Assembly: GCA_963971305.1 (NCBI GenBank)
Contig: OZ020303.1
Span: 46,736,106 to 46,800,105 of the forward strand
Origin: Arcuatula senhousia
Lineage: Eukaryota; Mollusca; Bivalvia; Mytilida; Mytilidae
DNA length: 64,000 nt
Reading direction: 5' to 3'
Shown: positions 33,601 through 44,463 of the stretch, one piece after another
How the letters are laid out: each line of letters opens with the position of its first letter
Position numbering within the stretch: the stretch's first letter is position 1
Notes under the pieces: model-generated
What the model saw: only the letters and a program-made list of their open reading frames with translations
The model's database searches: none
Told to the model about the DNA's origin: nothing
Translations under genes and position numbers: made by a program

Positions 33601-35248
33601 ACATTGCACACAAAAATTACCCTTCAAAGTACAATCCCCATGTATATACCTTTTTAACAACTGGGTCCTGTAGATTTTGATCTATTTCTGCTAAGGCTTT
33701 TTCATATTCAGTGGCACGCTTCTTCGGTTTAGTATCCTAAAAATATATATGTTTAAACTAATGTACTGACAATCTATATAATTGTTTCATTATGCATAAA
33801 AAATATTCATTTGTTCCATCTCTGCTTTATAAAATTTGCAATATGAACCTGAAAACTAAGCACTATATTTATTCACTGAATGATATCCGAGTGCAGTAAA
33901 ATTCTTACACGTCCCCGTATTTTCATAATGTGCTTCCCATAAAGACTCATCCACAGTGGTTTAGGGGATGCCAAGATATGTGGACAGACCGTGAGAGAGA
34001 CGGGCTGATTCCTATATACCCCTAAATTTTGCGTGCGACGGATACTCGATATTCTAATCATATAACTTTGCTGTTAACATGGTTAATATACCTCTTTATC
34101 CGGCCATGGTAATGAAAGAAGAGCAGCTTCATCGAGATCTTCAATATCGATATCTTTCTCTTCTTTTGCAATCTGTTCTCGTGCCTGTTTATAAATAGGT
34201 AAAAAGGTATTTTATTCTTTATCAGATTTGAAATATTATATAAACTAGAAAACCTGTTAGCCACAGCTCACAAATAAACCACCAAAACTAAATGAAATAG
34301 GAGGTACACATCTACAAAAATCACACAGACTGTGTGGCAATTTCATGAAAATCCATTTAGGGGATTACTTCTTGACATCTAATGGATAGTTCAAAGTTTT
34401 CTACGGGGAACTCCAAATATCAATTTGATCAAATTTTACTATATAAGGTGCACATCATGATTATGTCGCAACGATTGTGTAAAAGTTTGATGAAAATTGG
34501 TCGAGGAATTTAGTAAGGAATAGCGGAAAAAGATGAGGACATCTTTGCCATTTTATAGCTAAGCCAATGTTTTGGAATGGTAAACCCCCAAAATCAATCT
34601 GATCAAATCGAAGTTTCAAATAGAAAATGCTGGCAATTTACATAATGACACAAAGGTTTTGTGAAAATTCGATAAAAATTCATTGAGGAGTGAGTTTAGG
34701 AAAGTTAGCGGATAAGAGGTCGGGTCCCAAAATTTTATTTAAATCATATAGGTATATATAAATTTTAAATAAAAAGGGCACATCTACATTAGCGAAAATT
34801 TCATGAAAATCCATAGAGGGGTTTAGTAGGAGTAGTAGACAAAAGATTGGTATCCAGATGTGTAACGGAAGGACAGACGGAGAGACACCCCGATTAATAA
34901 ATACTCCCCTCTTTTTCACTTATTGTAAGACTTCAGCACTCTGTAGTATATGTATAGTCCATACGTATTAACTATGCAAGGTAAAGGTAAAGTTTTAACT
35001 TTATATAAAAATATGCTACAACATAAGCATACAAGTACAGAAAAAGGTAAAACCCCAAAACATATGCATACAAGTACAGAAATGGTGCCAAAATAAAGTA
35101 CACTTACAGTTGGCCTAACAGAAGTTCGAGCTTCTCTGTGATCTTTGTGATCTAAGCCGTTGTGATTATCCCGAAAGGGAATCTTCCTACTACTATCCGG
35201 CTTTAAGACGAAGGTAGACGTCGAATTTATACTTTCGGTGTCTGACAT
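30460..35248 (-). CDS. Unrecognised charged protein, 318 aa, seven exons
   Basis: Seven exons, all in phase 0 with GT-AG junctions, join into a complete frame. Exons are 35108-35248, 34092-34184, 33650-33736, 31879-32007, 31389-31565, 30932-31036 and 30460-30684. The protein starts MSDTESINSTSTF. It has an acidic stretch (DIDIEDLDEAALL), a basic Glu/Lys-rich region that looks helical (RKFEEIKKRRKQEELGRQKQ), a Lys-rich run, and an acidic patch near the C terminus (FDADDNSDDD). There is no signal peptide or membrane segment. I do not recognise a family; an intracellular, perhaps nuclear or cytoskeletal, protein is a guess. A paralogue starts at 62228 on the opposite strand and contains a 99-nt second exon absent here. 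Confidence 0.85.
30932..31036 (-). CDS. Unrecognised gene, exon 6
   Basis: 105 nt in phase 0 encoding KQKNEKVSYTKVVPISISQN to GRSGKQ. The acceptor is TTTCTG-rich CAG-type and the donor GTATAA. Confidence 0.85.
31389..31565 (-). CDS. Unrecognised gene, exon 5 (Lys/Glu-rich)
   Basis: 177 nt in phase 0 encoding EGYVNLDIPLPSSTTYTYQV, ETDSEDERKFEEIKKRRKQE and a Lys-rich end. It is probably a charged helix. The donor is GTAGAA. Confidence 0.88.
31879..32007 (-). CDS. Unrecognised gene, exon 4
   Basis: 129 nt in phase 0 encoding VKNTKLSNRREGECRREDES, then NVETLFQEELERMNNPPKPG. The donor is GTAAGT. Confidence 0.88.
32438..32640. repeat. Dispersed bivalve repeat with GACGCGCGTTTCGTCT
   Basis: Contains TACGCCTGACGCGCGTTTCG, then AAGACTCATCAGAGGCGCTC and an AT-rich continuation. 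I recall similar phrases as abundant in mussel genomes, but no second copy occurs in this window. Confidence 0.5.
32690..33255. repeat. Inverted clusters of a GCGCAAATGAAA motif
   Basis: The left part (32760-32850) has several TTCATTTGCGCC copies. The right part (33150-33245) has their complements (GGCGCAAATGAAA, GGTGGCGCAAAAGAAA). The middle is AT-rich. It is probably a degenerate inverted-repeat element in the intron between exons 4 and 3 of the unrecognised gene. Confidence 0.6.
33650..33736 (-). CDS. Unrecognised gene, exon 3
   Basis: 87 nt in phase 0 encoding DTKPKKRATEYEKALAEIDQ to DPVVKK. The donor is GTATAT. Confidence 0.88.
34092..34184 (-). CDS. Unrecognised gene, exon 2
   Basis: 93 nt in phase 0 encoding AREQIAKEEKDIDIEDLDEA to PWPDKE. 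The acceptor is AAACAG and the donor GTATAT. Confidence 0.88.
34245..34920 (+). mobile_element. Tandem-core element family D, copy 2
   Basis: Begins CTAGAAAACCTGTTAGCCAC then AGCTCACAAATAAA. It has diverged 174-bp-type units (AATTTCATGAAAATCCATTT) and ends ACGGAAGGACAGACGGAGAG then ACTCCCCTC. It occupies the intron where the paralogue has its 99-nt exon 2. Confidence 0.78.
35108..35248 (-). CDS. Unrecognised gene, exon 1 (start codon)
   Basis: 141 nt reading MSDTESINSTSTFVLKPDSS, then HREARTSVRPT, followed by donor GTAAGT. It is 80-90% identical in protein to the paralogue exon at 62228-62365. Confidence 0.92.
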
Positions 35249-35345
35249 CGTGAAGCGCGGCTGCTGCGATGGAGCAAACTTTGCGAAAGTGAGGTGTTGT
35301 CAAGCTGACGTCGGGCAACGATTGTTGCGAATGTTTCTGTACTAA
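35249..35345 (-). promoter_or_regulatory. Conserved 5' flank of the unrecognised gene
   Basis: About 95 bp upstream of the ATG match, in inverted orientation, the flank of the paralogue at 62132-62227. Shared blocks are AACAATCGTTGCCCGACGTC, GCTTGACAAC, GCAAAGTTTGCTC and CGCACTTCAC-like. It is probably promoter plus 5' UTR. It holds TGACGTCG, a CRE-like site. Confidence 0.7.
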
Positions 35346-35679
35346 AAATAGAGTGTCGGGGACATTTCAAATGCTGCAACATCTTTCCGGCATTGAGGTT
35401 TTTACTTATATAATTACCTTTTAGAGTAGTTTAGATCAGCTAAGCACGTTCTAAGATTATAACAAAGGGGCCTTTGATGTGTACAATAGATAGAAAGGCA
35501 AATGAAATTTTGTGTGTCAAGCATATTTACTTCATATCATTTTTTTTTATCAAAATGATGTCGGCTACCCAATGGCATCATTAGGAGCTCTAAATATCCA
35601 AATTTATAGTATAATCACAGGGCTGGTATACAGTGAAAAAAAAACCTTCTTTAATTGTACACAAACCCCTTTGCTAGGT

Positions 35680-35860
35680 GAGCGGCAGACCTGTAATCGG
35701 ATCCCACGTTATTGGACCCCACCCTGATGCAGTATACCAAATATCAATTGACTGTGATAAGTAGTTGCTGAGAAAACTGTTACGCAAATTTCTTTCGCAC
35801 CCCACCCGCCGCCGACATTCACCATGAAATCCGGCCAAAAAAGTCAATTTTGAAAGTGAC
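35680..35860 (+). repeat. Interspersed repeat family F, copy 3
   Basis: GCAGACCTGTAATCGGATCC, ACCCCACCCTGATGC and AAGTAGTTGCTGAGAAAACT match the other copies. It is followed by CCGACATTCACCATG and GGCCAAAAAAGTCAATTTTG. Confidence 0.75.
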
Positions 35861-36291
35861 TATAGTACTGCCAATTACTAATGCAGCTGTATCAGTACTG
35901 TATACCAAATATCAATGGTGTACCATTGCTTGTTCACAACAACAGACATATTTAACATTTACATTCAGCTTGAGTATACAATTTCAAAGTCAGTTAACCA
36001 TGACTGCAGGAGCATATAGATAAAATGCTCTTGAAACTGATCTAAACTGATGTTGATGAGACAAAAGTGAGGTGTTTTCATGTCGTTGTGATTTGGATTT
36101 AAATTATTGCAGATTGTTGCTTCGAAAATTCAATTAATTTAGATCTACCAAAGTGTTATTCAAGTTTTTAAAAGACAAGGTGAGCCTTTACTTCTACTTT
36201 TCAATCAGATTTGGATTATCTTTTCCTATTTTCAAGGAAATATATATAGCCTCTGTATCCACAAGTCTTAAACCATAACACTCACACACTT

Positions 36292-37089
36292 TTAGCTCAC
36301 CTGGCCAAAAGCCATGTGAGCTTATGCCATCACTAAGCGTCCATCGTTCGTCGTCTGTCGTCCGTTAACAATTTCAAAAATCTTCTTCTCTGAAACCACA
36401 GAATCAATTTAACTGAAACAAACGATCCTCATTTTAAATTGATTCGATAAAAAACATGACCGCTGTTACTAAAAATAAAACATAGGGTAAAATCTCTTTA
36501 AATGGCTTATAACTCAGCAACCATAACAGATAGAAAAAATCCGAAGGATCTTAGGCATCAAAAGCTCTACCATAGTCTCCACTGACTCGAAGTTGTCAGA
36601 TGACCCTTTATGGGAGTATGGCCCTTTAAAGGTAAAAAAAAGAGGTTTTTTTTTCATGTTTTGGCCCTATAGAATGAAAACTATTGCAGATAGAGAAAAG
36701 CTGATGCTTGCTTAAATGTTTAGCTAATTTAGCTCTACAAAAGTCTCCAAAAGGTCGAAGTTATCAGATGACCCCTTATAGGTTACAGCCCCTTAGAGAA
36801 AAAATAGTGTTTTTGCCTATAGAATGAAAAATATTGCAGATAGAGAAAAGCTGTTGCTTGCTTAAATGTTCAGCTTAGTTAGCTCTACAAGTCTCCATAA
36901 GGTCAAAGTTGTCAGATGACCCCATTATATAAGTTACAGCCCCTTAAAGGTGAAAAATAGCGTTTTTTTCATGTTTTTGGCCAATAGAATGAAACTATTG
37001 CAGATAGAGAAAAGCTTATTCAGCTCATTTAGCTATACAAAAGTCTTCATAGGGTGGTGAGCGATTCAGGCTCCTGGGAGCCTCTTGTT
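36292..37089 (-). mobile_element. Tandem-core element family A, copy 3 (reverse orientation)
   Basis: Reads TTAGCTCACCTGGCC at the left and GAGCGATTCAGGCTCCTGGG then AGCCTCTTGTT at the right, the complement of the family A ends. The core has three or so 155-bp-type units, each with ATTGCAGATAGAGAAAAGCT. The terminal hairpin loop region is degenerate (CACCTGGCCAAAAGCCATGT). Confidence 0.85.
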
Positions 37090-37351
37090 AACTGATTGTT
37101 TCTGTTTGCTATTTGTTTTAAAGGAAGGCATGTGAAGGTGCATCACTGTAAATATTGTTACACTAACTGGGATTGCTGTACGTTCTTTTTCTTCTTCTTT
37201 TTTGATTAAGATGAGATAAAGGGTTTTAAAACAACCTTAACAAAACTTCTCACCAGTTTTAACATTTAGAGTTTAATGTGACCAGAGAAGTGATAAAGCA
37301 TCCCATTTCTGTCATGTTTTTTCTGAAGCTAAAACTGTAATAACAAGTAAT

Positions 37352-37817
37352 ACTGTGAGTGAGCTCACTAAAGGATACCCCCCACTACATATTGGACTCT
37401 GTACTGCCAAAAACACGTGAAATCCAATTATCTCCCCTGAATGATATCAAAGAGCAATGAAAATTCTTCATGAACATCTACATATGATGTACTTTCTTCA
37501 TGTAAAGTTTCATCAAAATATGTCAAGCAGTTTAGGAGGAGATGCGCTTACGAGGTCTCCCATTAAATACTATATTTAAAAAGTTTAAGTCTAATTATCT
37601 GCCCTGAAAGTTATCCGATAGTGATTAAAATTCTTAATGCACATATACATATAATGTACTTCCTTCATGTAAAGTTTCTTCAAAATCCATTGAGCGGTTT
37701 AGGAGGAGTTGCGCTTACGAGGTATGTGGACAGGTGGACAGGTGGACAGACGGACAGACGGACGGATGGACAGGGTGATTCCTATATACCCCCCAAACTT
37801 TGTTTGTGGGGGTATAA
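37352..37817 (+). mobile_element. Tandem-core element, family D-like variant
   Basis: Starts ACTGTGAGTGAGCTCACTAA then GGATACCCCCCACTAC. It holds two units (each ending CAAAATCCATTGAGCGGTTT or similar, then GGAGGAGTTGCGCTTACGAG). Then come (GGACAGGT/GGACAGAC)n and a hairpin with CCCCCCAAAC and GTTTGTGGGGG. Confidence 0.82.
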
Positions 37818-40372
37818 TAAGGCAAAAAAAATCTGAACAATTAGAATTTTATTGATCTAAAAACACATGAACATGGTTTTTAACATAAATTATAAATTAT
37901 GTACAAAAAAAAAAGGAAAAACCGTAACAATACAATGATTTTACCAAGTTTCTGAATACAATCTTATTTCACTCTTAAATTCTATGCCAACTTTCTTCAT
38001 TGATATTGTTTTAATAATTTCTAAAATTCCCTCCTTTCTTATAAAAACTTCCATCTTACTATAACATACAAAAGCAAAAGAAGTAAAAGAATACACTATT
38101 TATTTCATGTTTTCTCTGCAAGATTTCAATCTTACACAAATGGAATGTGGACATCTTAATAATCTGCTTTATTTCAATGGTAAATAGCATGTAAATAAAT
38201 TGTATACTTTTGAAATTACAGAACTGAACCAAATCCTTGAATTTACTTTTTATCTTATCCTTGTTTTCTCTGATAAATCTTTTATCAAAATATACTATAG
38301 GGGAACAATTCTAGAATCTGCATATATGATCTTTTAAGTGAACCCATAACCAATACAACTATAGATGCATTTCAACAAAATGGAATAAAAATATTCTTTC
38401 TGATAAAAAATTTGTCCAGACAGGATGAATCATGCTTATCACATTACTTATTAAATGAAAAAGTTTAAAACAATTAAATTTAATTTATTGTAAAATGACT
38501 TCAGGCATCTTTAAGTCCACAACCAAACTCTCATGAAAGAGAGAAACAAGAGAAGTAATGTGATATTAGCCATTGGAAAAACGAACAATGCTTTTTTTCA
38601 CTTTTCGCAAAATAGAAAACATGTTAGTATTAAAAATAAATTGAGTAACATTTAAAAACATATGATTTTTATTTTACAGAAAATTTAAACTTCTTCTGAC
38701 AATAGGTATGTATATCATGAAAAACAAACCCTGATATTAGAAAGTGTTTCACACTTGTGTTAACGATATCACAACCTCACAACAAACTTAAATCTTAACA
38801 GATTGGATACATCATTATCTATCAAATTGAATATATTACTTAAGAGTATTCACAGGCAAAGTATATAGAAATTTTAAATACTACAAAAGTACTTAAATTT
38901 ATGGGCTCCAATTTTGGTGGATTAAAAATAAAAATTAATAATTTGTGGAAGAATAAATTCTTGTGTTTTAGAAATTAATTTTAAAGATTATTGCAAAATT
39001 CTCTTTTTGTCAGGAATCTTTAATGGTAGTTTGCTTAACCCACAAACCCCCCCCCCCCCCCCGAAAATTAGTACTCCATGCAATAAAATAGTTTTACAGA
39101 ATAAATATATTTAACTTTAGTCTGATCAACATTCAAATTAAAGAAATAAATCCTTTAAATTGGTTTGGTCTTGAAAACAAATTTTAAAATTTCTTCAACT
39201 TTCTTTCTTGTACATATTTTCATGTTCAATTCAATTACATGTACATACAAGTAAGAATAAACAATCTGGTAAAAAACATTTGAGCCTGATTAAAAAGATA
39301 AGACATTCACAATTTACTATCTAAATCTATTTACAATAACTAACTCTCTTTGCTTATCATCTCTCTCTGTTTATAAAAGTTTTAAAAAGATATCAATTTG
39401 ATATGGGAATGTTATCTGGAATGTCAACAATAAAGAAATACAATACAATAGTTAAAAAGAAAGATAAGAAATAAAAGCTAAATCATATTCCAAAATTTAT
39501 TGTATGGGGGAGATTGGACACTTTTTTACTTTTATTACTCTATTTTATTCACAAGGTTGGGTGAAGTTTAATTTTCACTGTCTTTTAGGTAGGATTTAAA
39601 TGGAAAAGTCAAAATAATTGACCCATGACCAACACGGTCAATAAAAAAGAGTAATATCTGTTATGCAAAAATATAGTGTTTCAATCAAAAAATGATATCA
39701 ATTGAAAGTAACTTCCTAATTTCCCATACATTTCAAAATTCTTGGATAAGGAAAGATAAAGGAAAGAAATCAAGAGAAGAAACATAAAAACATGATACAA
39801 CACAAAAAAATCAAACAATCACTACACTCACAAATCATCGATTATACAAATAATACATTCATAAACAACGAAAATTTATCACAACCTTACACTTATCAAA
39901 GTTAAATCTCCGATATCTTGAGCAATTGAAAGAGCCAGCTTTCATTAATTGATCATGTGATTATTGCAACATAAAAATATTTGTAGAAATCATAGAACAG
40001 ATTTTCAAAGGTTTCAAGTCTATCAAAAATTTGACAAAAAACAAAAACTTTGCTTATGAACATGATGAATTGTTTCAAAATATCTTCTTTTTTTGGTATT
40101 CTTATTTACAATATGAGTAACCTATGAAAAACTGCTCCATGATACTCATTTTTTGTTCATTATTATAAAAATGTTATTATTGAAAATAAGCATTGAAATT
40201 AAAGATATTAACAACGGTATTGCTTTAACATTTTACATAAAATATATATATTTTTATTTATGATTGTTTTATCATAAAGTACAAGCAATACTGAATGGCT
40301 AAGACAAGTTCAACAGTATAAAAATAGTTTATAAGGAATTATATATATTTTATGGGGACAGAAACAAGAGGC
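37818..40372. other. AT-rich DNA without recognised genes
   Basis: About 2.5 kb of very AT-rich sequence with short frames only. It contains a run of about 18 C at 39046-39062 and a small MITE at 39534-39655. It lies downstream of the tetraspanin stop codon on the minus strand, so it could hold a long 3' UTR or its flank, but there is no direct evidence. Confidence 0.5.
39534..39655 (+). mobile_element. MITE family I, copy 1 (ATTACTCTATTTTATT termini)
   Basis: Starts ATTACTCTATTTTATTCACA and ends CAATAAAAAAGAGTAAT. It is the inverted counterpart of 51944-52066; both contain GGTAGGATTTAAATG. It is about 122 bp and non-coding. Confidence 0.85.
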
Positions 40373-42016
40373 TCCCAGGATCCTGAATCGCTCACCTGGT
40401 CTTGATGTTGACCCTATACTTTTGTAGAGCTAAATGAGCTGAACATTTAAGCAAGCAACAGCTTTTCTCTACCTGCAATGGTTTTCATTCTATAGGCCAA
40501 AAACACCATTTTTCACCTATAAGGGGCCATAACCCCTATAAGGAGTCATCTGACAACTTTGACCCTATACTTTTGTAGAGCTAAATGAGCTGAACATTTA
40601 AGCAAGCAACAGCTTTTCTCTACCTGCAATGGTTTTCATTCTATAGGCCAAAAACACCATTTTTCACCTATAAGGGGCCATAACCCCTATAAGGAGTCAT
40701 CTGACAACTTCGACCCTATGGAGACTTTTGTAGAGCTAAATGAGCTGAACATTTAAGCAAGCAACAGCTAATCTCTATCTGCAATAGTTTTCATTCTGTA
40801 GGCCAAAAACATGAAAAATCACTTTTTACAGGGGCCGTAACCCCTATAAGGGGTCATCTGACAACTTTGACCCTATGGAGAATTTTGTAGAGCTAAATGA
40901 GCTAAACATTTAAGCAAGCAACAGCTAATCTCTATCTGCAATAGTTTTCATTCTGTAGGACAAAAACATGAAAAATCGCTATTTTTCAGGGGCTGTAACC
41001 CCTATAAGGGGTCATCTGACAACTTCGACCCTATGAAGAATTTTGTAAAGCTAAATGAGCTGAACATTTAAGCAAGCAACAGCTAATCTCTATCTGCAAT
41101 AGTTTTCATTCTGTAGGCCAAAAACATGAAAAATCGCTATTTTTCAGGGGCCGTAACCCCTATAAGGGGTCATCTGACAACTTCGACCCTATGGAGAATT
41201 ATGTAGAGCTCAATGAGCTGAACATTTAAGCAAGCAACAGCTAATCTCTATGTGCAATAGTTTTCATTCTGTAGGCCAAAAACATGAAAAAATGCCATTT
41301 TTCAGGGGTCGTAACCCCTATAAGGGATTATCTGACAACTTCGATCCTATGGAGACTTTCATAGAGCTAAATGAGCTTAACATTTTAGCAAGCAACAGCT
41401 AATCTCTATCTGCAATAGTTTTCATTCTGTAGGCCAAAAACATGAAAAATGGCTATTTTTCACCTTTAAGGGGCCGTAACCCCTATAAGGGGTCATCTGA
41501 CAACTTCGACTCTATGGAGACTTTTGTAGAGTTAAATGAGCTGAACATTTAAGCAAGCAACAGCTAATCTCTATCTGCAATAGTTTTCATTCTGTAGGCC
41601 AAAAACATGAAAAAATGCTATTTTTCACCTTTAAGGGGCCGTAACCCCTATAAGGGGTCATCTGACAACTTTGACCAAATGGAGACTTTTGTAGAGCTTT
41701 TGATGCTGAATCAGAAGCGTGCCTCATATTTCCTCTATCTCTTATACTTTTTGATTTATAAGCCAAAAACATTAGTCTGACCCCCCTAGTCTATTTTTAG
41801 TAACAGCGGCCATGTTTTTTAACGGATCAAAAATCGAAACACAAGTTTGGTGCAGGACACCCTAAGGATCATTCATACCAAGTTTCATTAAATTCTGTTT
41901 GGTAGTTTCAGAGGAGAAGATTTTTGAAAAATTGTTAACAGACGACGACGACAGACGACGACCACGGACGCCAAGTGATGGTAATAGCTCACATGGACCT
42001 TCGGTCCAGGTGAGCT
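40373..42016 (+). mobile_element. Tandem-core element family A, copy 4 (expanded, ~9 units)
   Basis: The 5' end is AACAAGAGGCTCCCAGGATC then CTGAATCGCTCACCTGG. About nine units of 151-158 bp follow, with CTATAAGGGGTCATCTGACA and GCAAGCAACAGCTAATCTC. Then come (GACGAC)n, CAAGTGATGGTAATAGCTCA, and a complete hairpin at 41986-42016 with TTCG loop. Units are closely alike, so the expansion is recent. Confidence 0.92.
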
Positions 42017-42474
42017 AAAAAAGGGGGGAAAGTTTCTCTATGCTTAAGATATTCCTCAATCGATACATTTCTGTAACAGTTCAATAAAATCCTTTAGAAA
42101 TTGTTTAAACTTCATTTCAACAATCAAACCAAAATACATCAAGTGAAATTTTCTACACATAACCTATTTTCTAAGATGACTGCGTTATTGTTATCCTAAG
42201 TATACATTTTTGTATATGGTTTATTTATAGTGAAACCTGTCTAAAGCAAACCAAGTTTTCAGCCCAATTTGAATGTCTATACATTTCAAAGATGCATAAA
42301 CCTAGCACCTGTTTATTCTCAACACATTCTTCAGTCTCAATTAGGTTTGTATAAGAGAGGTTTCAATGTACTCTGTTATAGACTCGTACCTTTAACCCTG
42401 TTTAACTATAAAAACATGATTTAATTTTTACTAATGACATGCCTAAAACGCAATAAATTAAAGGAATACATTAA

Positions 42475-42669
42475 ACTGTGGTATCATTATTAATCATAGG
42501 GTACCAAATTTTTATGGTTTTTGTGGATAACAAGTCGGTAAGGATAATAAAGATCCAAAAACTATTGATTTCTATCGAATTTTTTCTGGCAACATGTGCT
42601 AATATTCAACAAAATTTCTTATTTGGGTCCCACAAAATTAATTCCCGTCATAATAAATAAATCCACAGT
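42475..42669. mobile_element. MITE family H, copy 3
   Basis: ACTGTGGTATCATTATTAAT at the left and AATAAATCCACAGT at the right. The interior has GGTTTTTGTGG and a complementary CCCACAAAATTAATTCCCG. Confidence 0.78.
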
Positions 42670-42752
42670 AAAATTGTAGTGGTGTGATATCATAATTTAT
42701 TTCCATTAGCTAAAATATCTTTAAAAATCTTCAGAAAAATACCAATTAAGTT

Positions 42753-43677
42753 AACAAGAGTTAACACTAAAGTATGTCTCGCCTGCCGGCACCATCAGAA
42801 ACAATTATTCTTTCTTACTTCCACTATATTTTGAATTTACATGGATTTTCAGTTTCTGAGATCAAAAGATGTTTATAGAACTTAAACATTGCAAATATAT
42901 GCAATAAAAATAATCAAAGTCACTCAACCGGAAAATCAAGGTCAAGGTCAAAAGATGGGGATGCAACTGTGCTAAGCTACTACTGGGGCATATGTATACC
43001 AAGTTTCATCAACCTAGGACCTATAGTTCTTGAGATATGGAGGTGCTCGCAAAACATTTCCATTGCTATTATATGTATTGAAAATTGTCAAAGTCACTCA
43101 ACCAAAAAATCAAGGTCACGGTCAAAAGATGGGGATGCAACTGTGGTAAGCTACTACTGGGGCATATGCATACCAAGTTTCATCAACCTAGGACCTATAG
43201 TTCTTAAGATATGGAGGTGCTCGCAAAACTTTTACATTGCTATTATATGTATTGAAAATTGTCAAAGTCACTCAACCGGAAAATCAAGGTCAAGGTCAAA
43301 AGATGGGGATGCAACTGAGCTAAGCTACTACTGGGGCATATGCATACCAAGTTTCATCAACCTAGGACCTATAGTTCTTGAGATATGGAGGTGCTCGCAA
43401 AACTTTTTCATTGCTATTATATGTATTGAAAATTGTCAAAGTCACTCAACCGGAAAATCAAGGTCAAGGTCAAAAGATGGGGATGCAACTGTGGTAAGCT
43501 ACTACTGGGGCATATGCATACCAAGTTTCATCAACCCAGGACCTATAGTTCTTGAGATATGGAGGTGCTCATAAAACTTTTCCAAAAAGTTAACGCCGCC
43601 GTCGCCGCCGTCGTCGCCGCCGCCGCCGCCGGTAAAGTAACACCTATGTCCCGCTCTGCTTCGCAGGCGAGACAAAA
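42753..43677 (+). mobile_element. Tandem-core element family B, copy 2 (4 x 174 bp)
   Basis: TCAAAGTCACTCAACC recurs at 42914, 43088, 43262 and 43436, exactly 174 bp apart. A GTCTCGCCTGCCGG start and GCTTCGCAGGCGAGACA end are mutually complementary, with (GCCGCC)n before the end. The 58-codon period keeps a 201-codon frame open across the units; it is not a gene. Confidence 0.93.
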
Positions 43678-44412
43678 ACTATGCATCAATTTTTTGGTAT
43701 TTATCCATAATTACATTTTTTTCTAGAAAAACTCTACTTCAACATCATAGCAATATTGAGTATATTTTCATGACAGTTACAGGTAAATGTTGTGTTGCAT
43801 TGGAATTGAATTTAATATCATTAAAAACACATAAAACATATAACAATTATTGTTAAAAAATAAAATACTTTGCTGTCAATAATGATCTTATATTAACATG
43901 GAAATTTTAATGTTTTTGTAAAATTAGTTTTTCCTATTGGAAATAAAATTTTATGCTTTTTTACATTTATGATTGAAAGAATAAGCTATTTATATGGGTA
44001 AATGTCCATGTAGATTTTGTGCTCATTAGTTAGGCAAAAATAATCTTAAACACCTTAATTTCCATGTTCATAGTATACAAAATATATCAAAAGTCCAATC
44101 AAATTAATTTGACATCAAATCATTAAAATGTTTTCATCTGTACAAATTCAATTCTATCTTGGAAATAAATATTTTTCTCTTTCACATTTTTTTAAGCTGA
44201 CCTCTAATACATGCATGTTAAAACAGTTAAAGAAAGACTGTCAGATATGTTAGGTATCAAAAATAACATTTAAATAACAGACAACAAAATACAAAACCTG
44301 ACATCGTTACAATGTTCATTGATATGTATTTTACTTCCTGGATCATTCAGGAGGTGTTCTGTAAAAGGTGAACTATAGACTAGAAACTACAAGTGCAAAT
44401 ATCACAAATAAT
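43678..44412. other. AT-rich flank, probably tetraspanin 3' UTR/3' flank
   Basis: No coding sequence. It lies directly downstream of the tetraspanin stop codon on the minus strand and contains several AATAAA-like complements (TTTATT). The cleavage site cannot be placed. Confidence 0.45.
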
Positions 44413-44463
44413 TCAACTTTCCATGTTTCTGTAGAGTATGACTCCAAACACCATCAGAACAAT
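44413..44463 (-). CDS. Tetraspanin exon 8 with stop codon
   Basis: 51 nt: IVLMVFGVILYRNMES and TGA. The acceptor is ATTGTAG. Confidence 0.94.
   Translation of the reverse strand: MVLMVFGVILYRNMES

Noticed and set aside
34185..35107. A hidden 99-nt exon matching paralogue exon 2
   Set aside because: Read on the minus strand, nothing resembles VRDGVTKIAPEQRT; the interval is mostly a family D element.
40373..42016. CRISPR-like regular array
   Set aside because: Units are contiguous 151-158-bp tandem repeats with no short-repeat/unique-spacer alternation, in a eukaryotic genome.
42969..43574. 201-codon open frame
   Set aside because: It is a read-through of 174-bp (58-codon) tandem units of family B; the period being a multiple of three keeps the frame open. 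There is no domain and no splice context.
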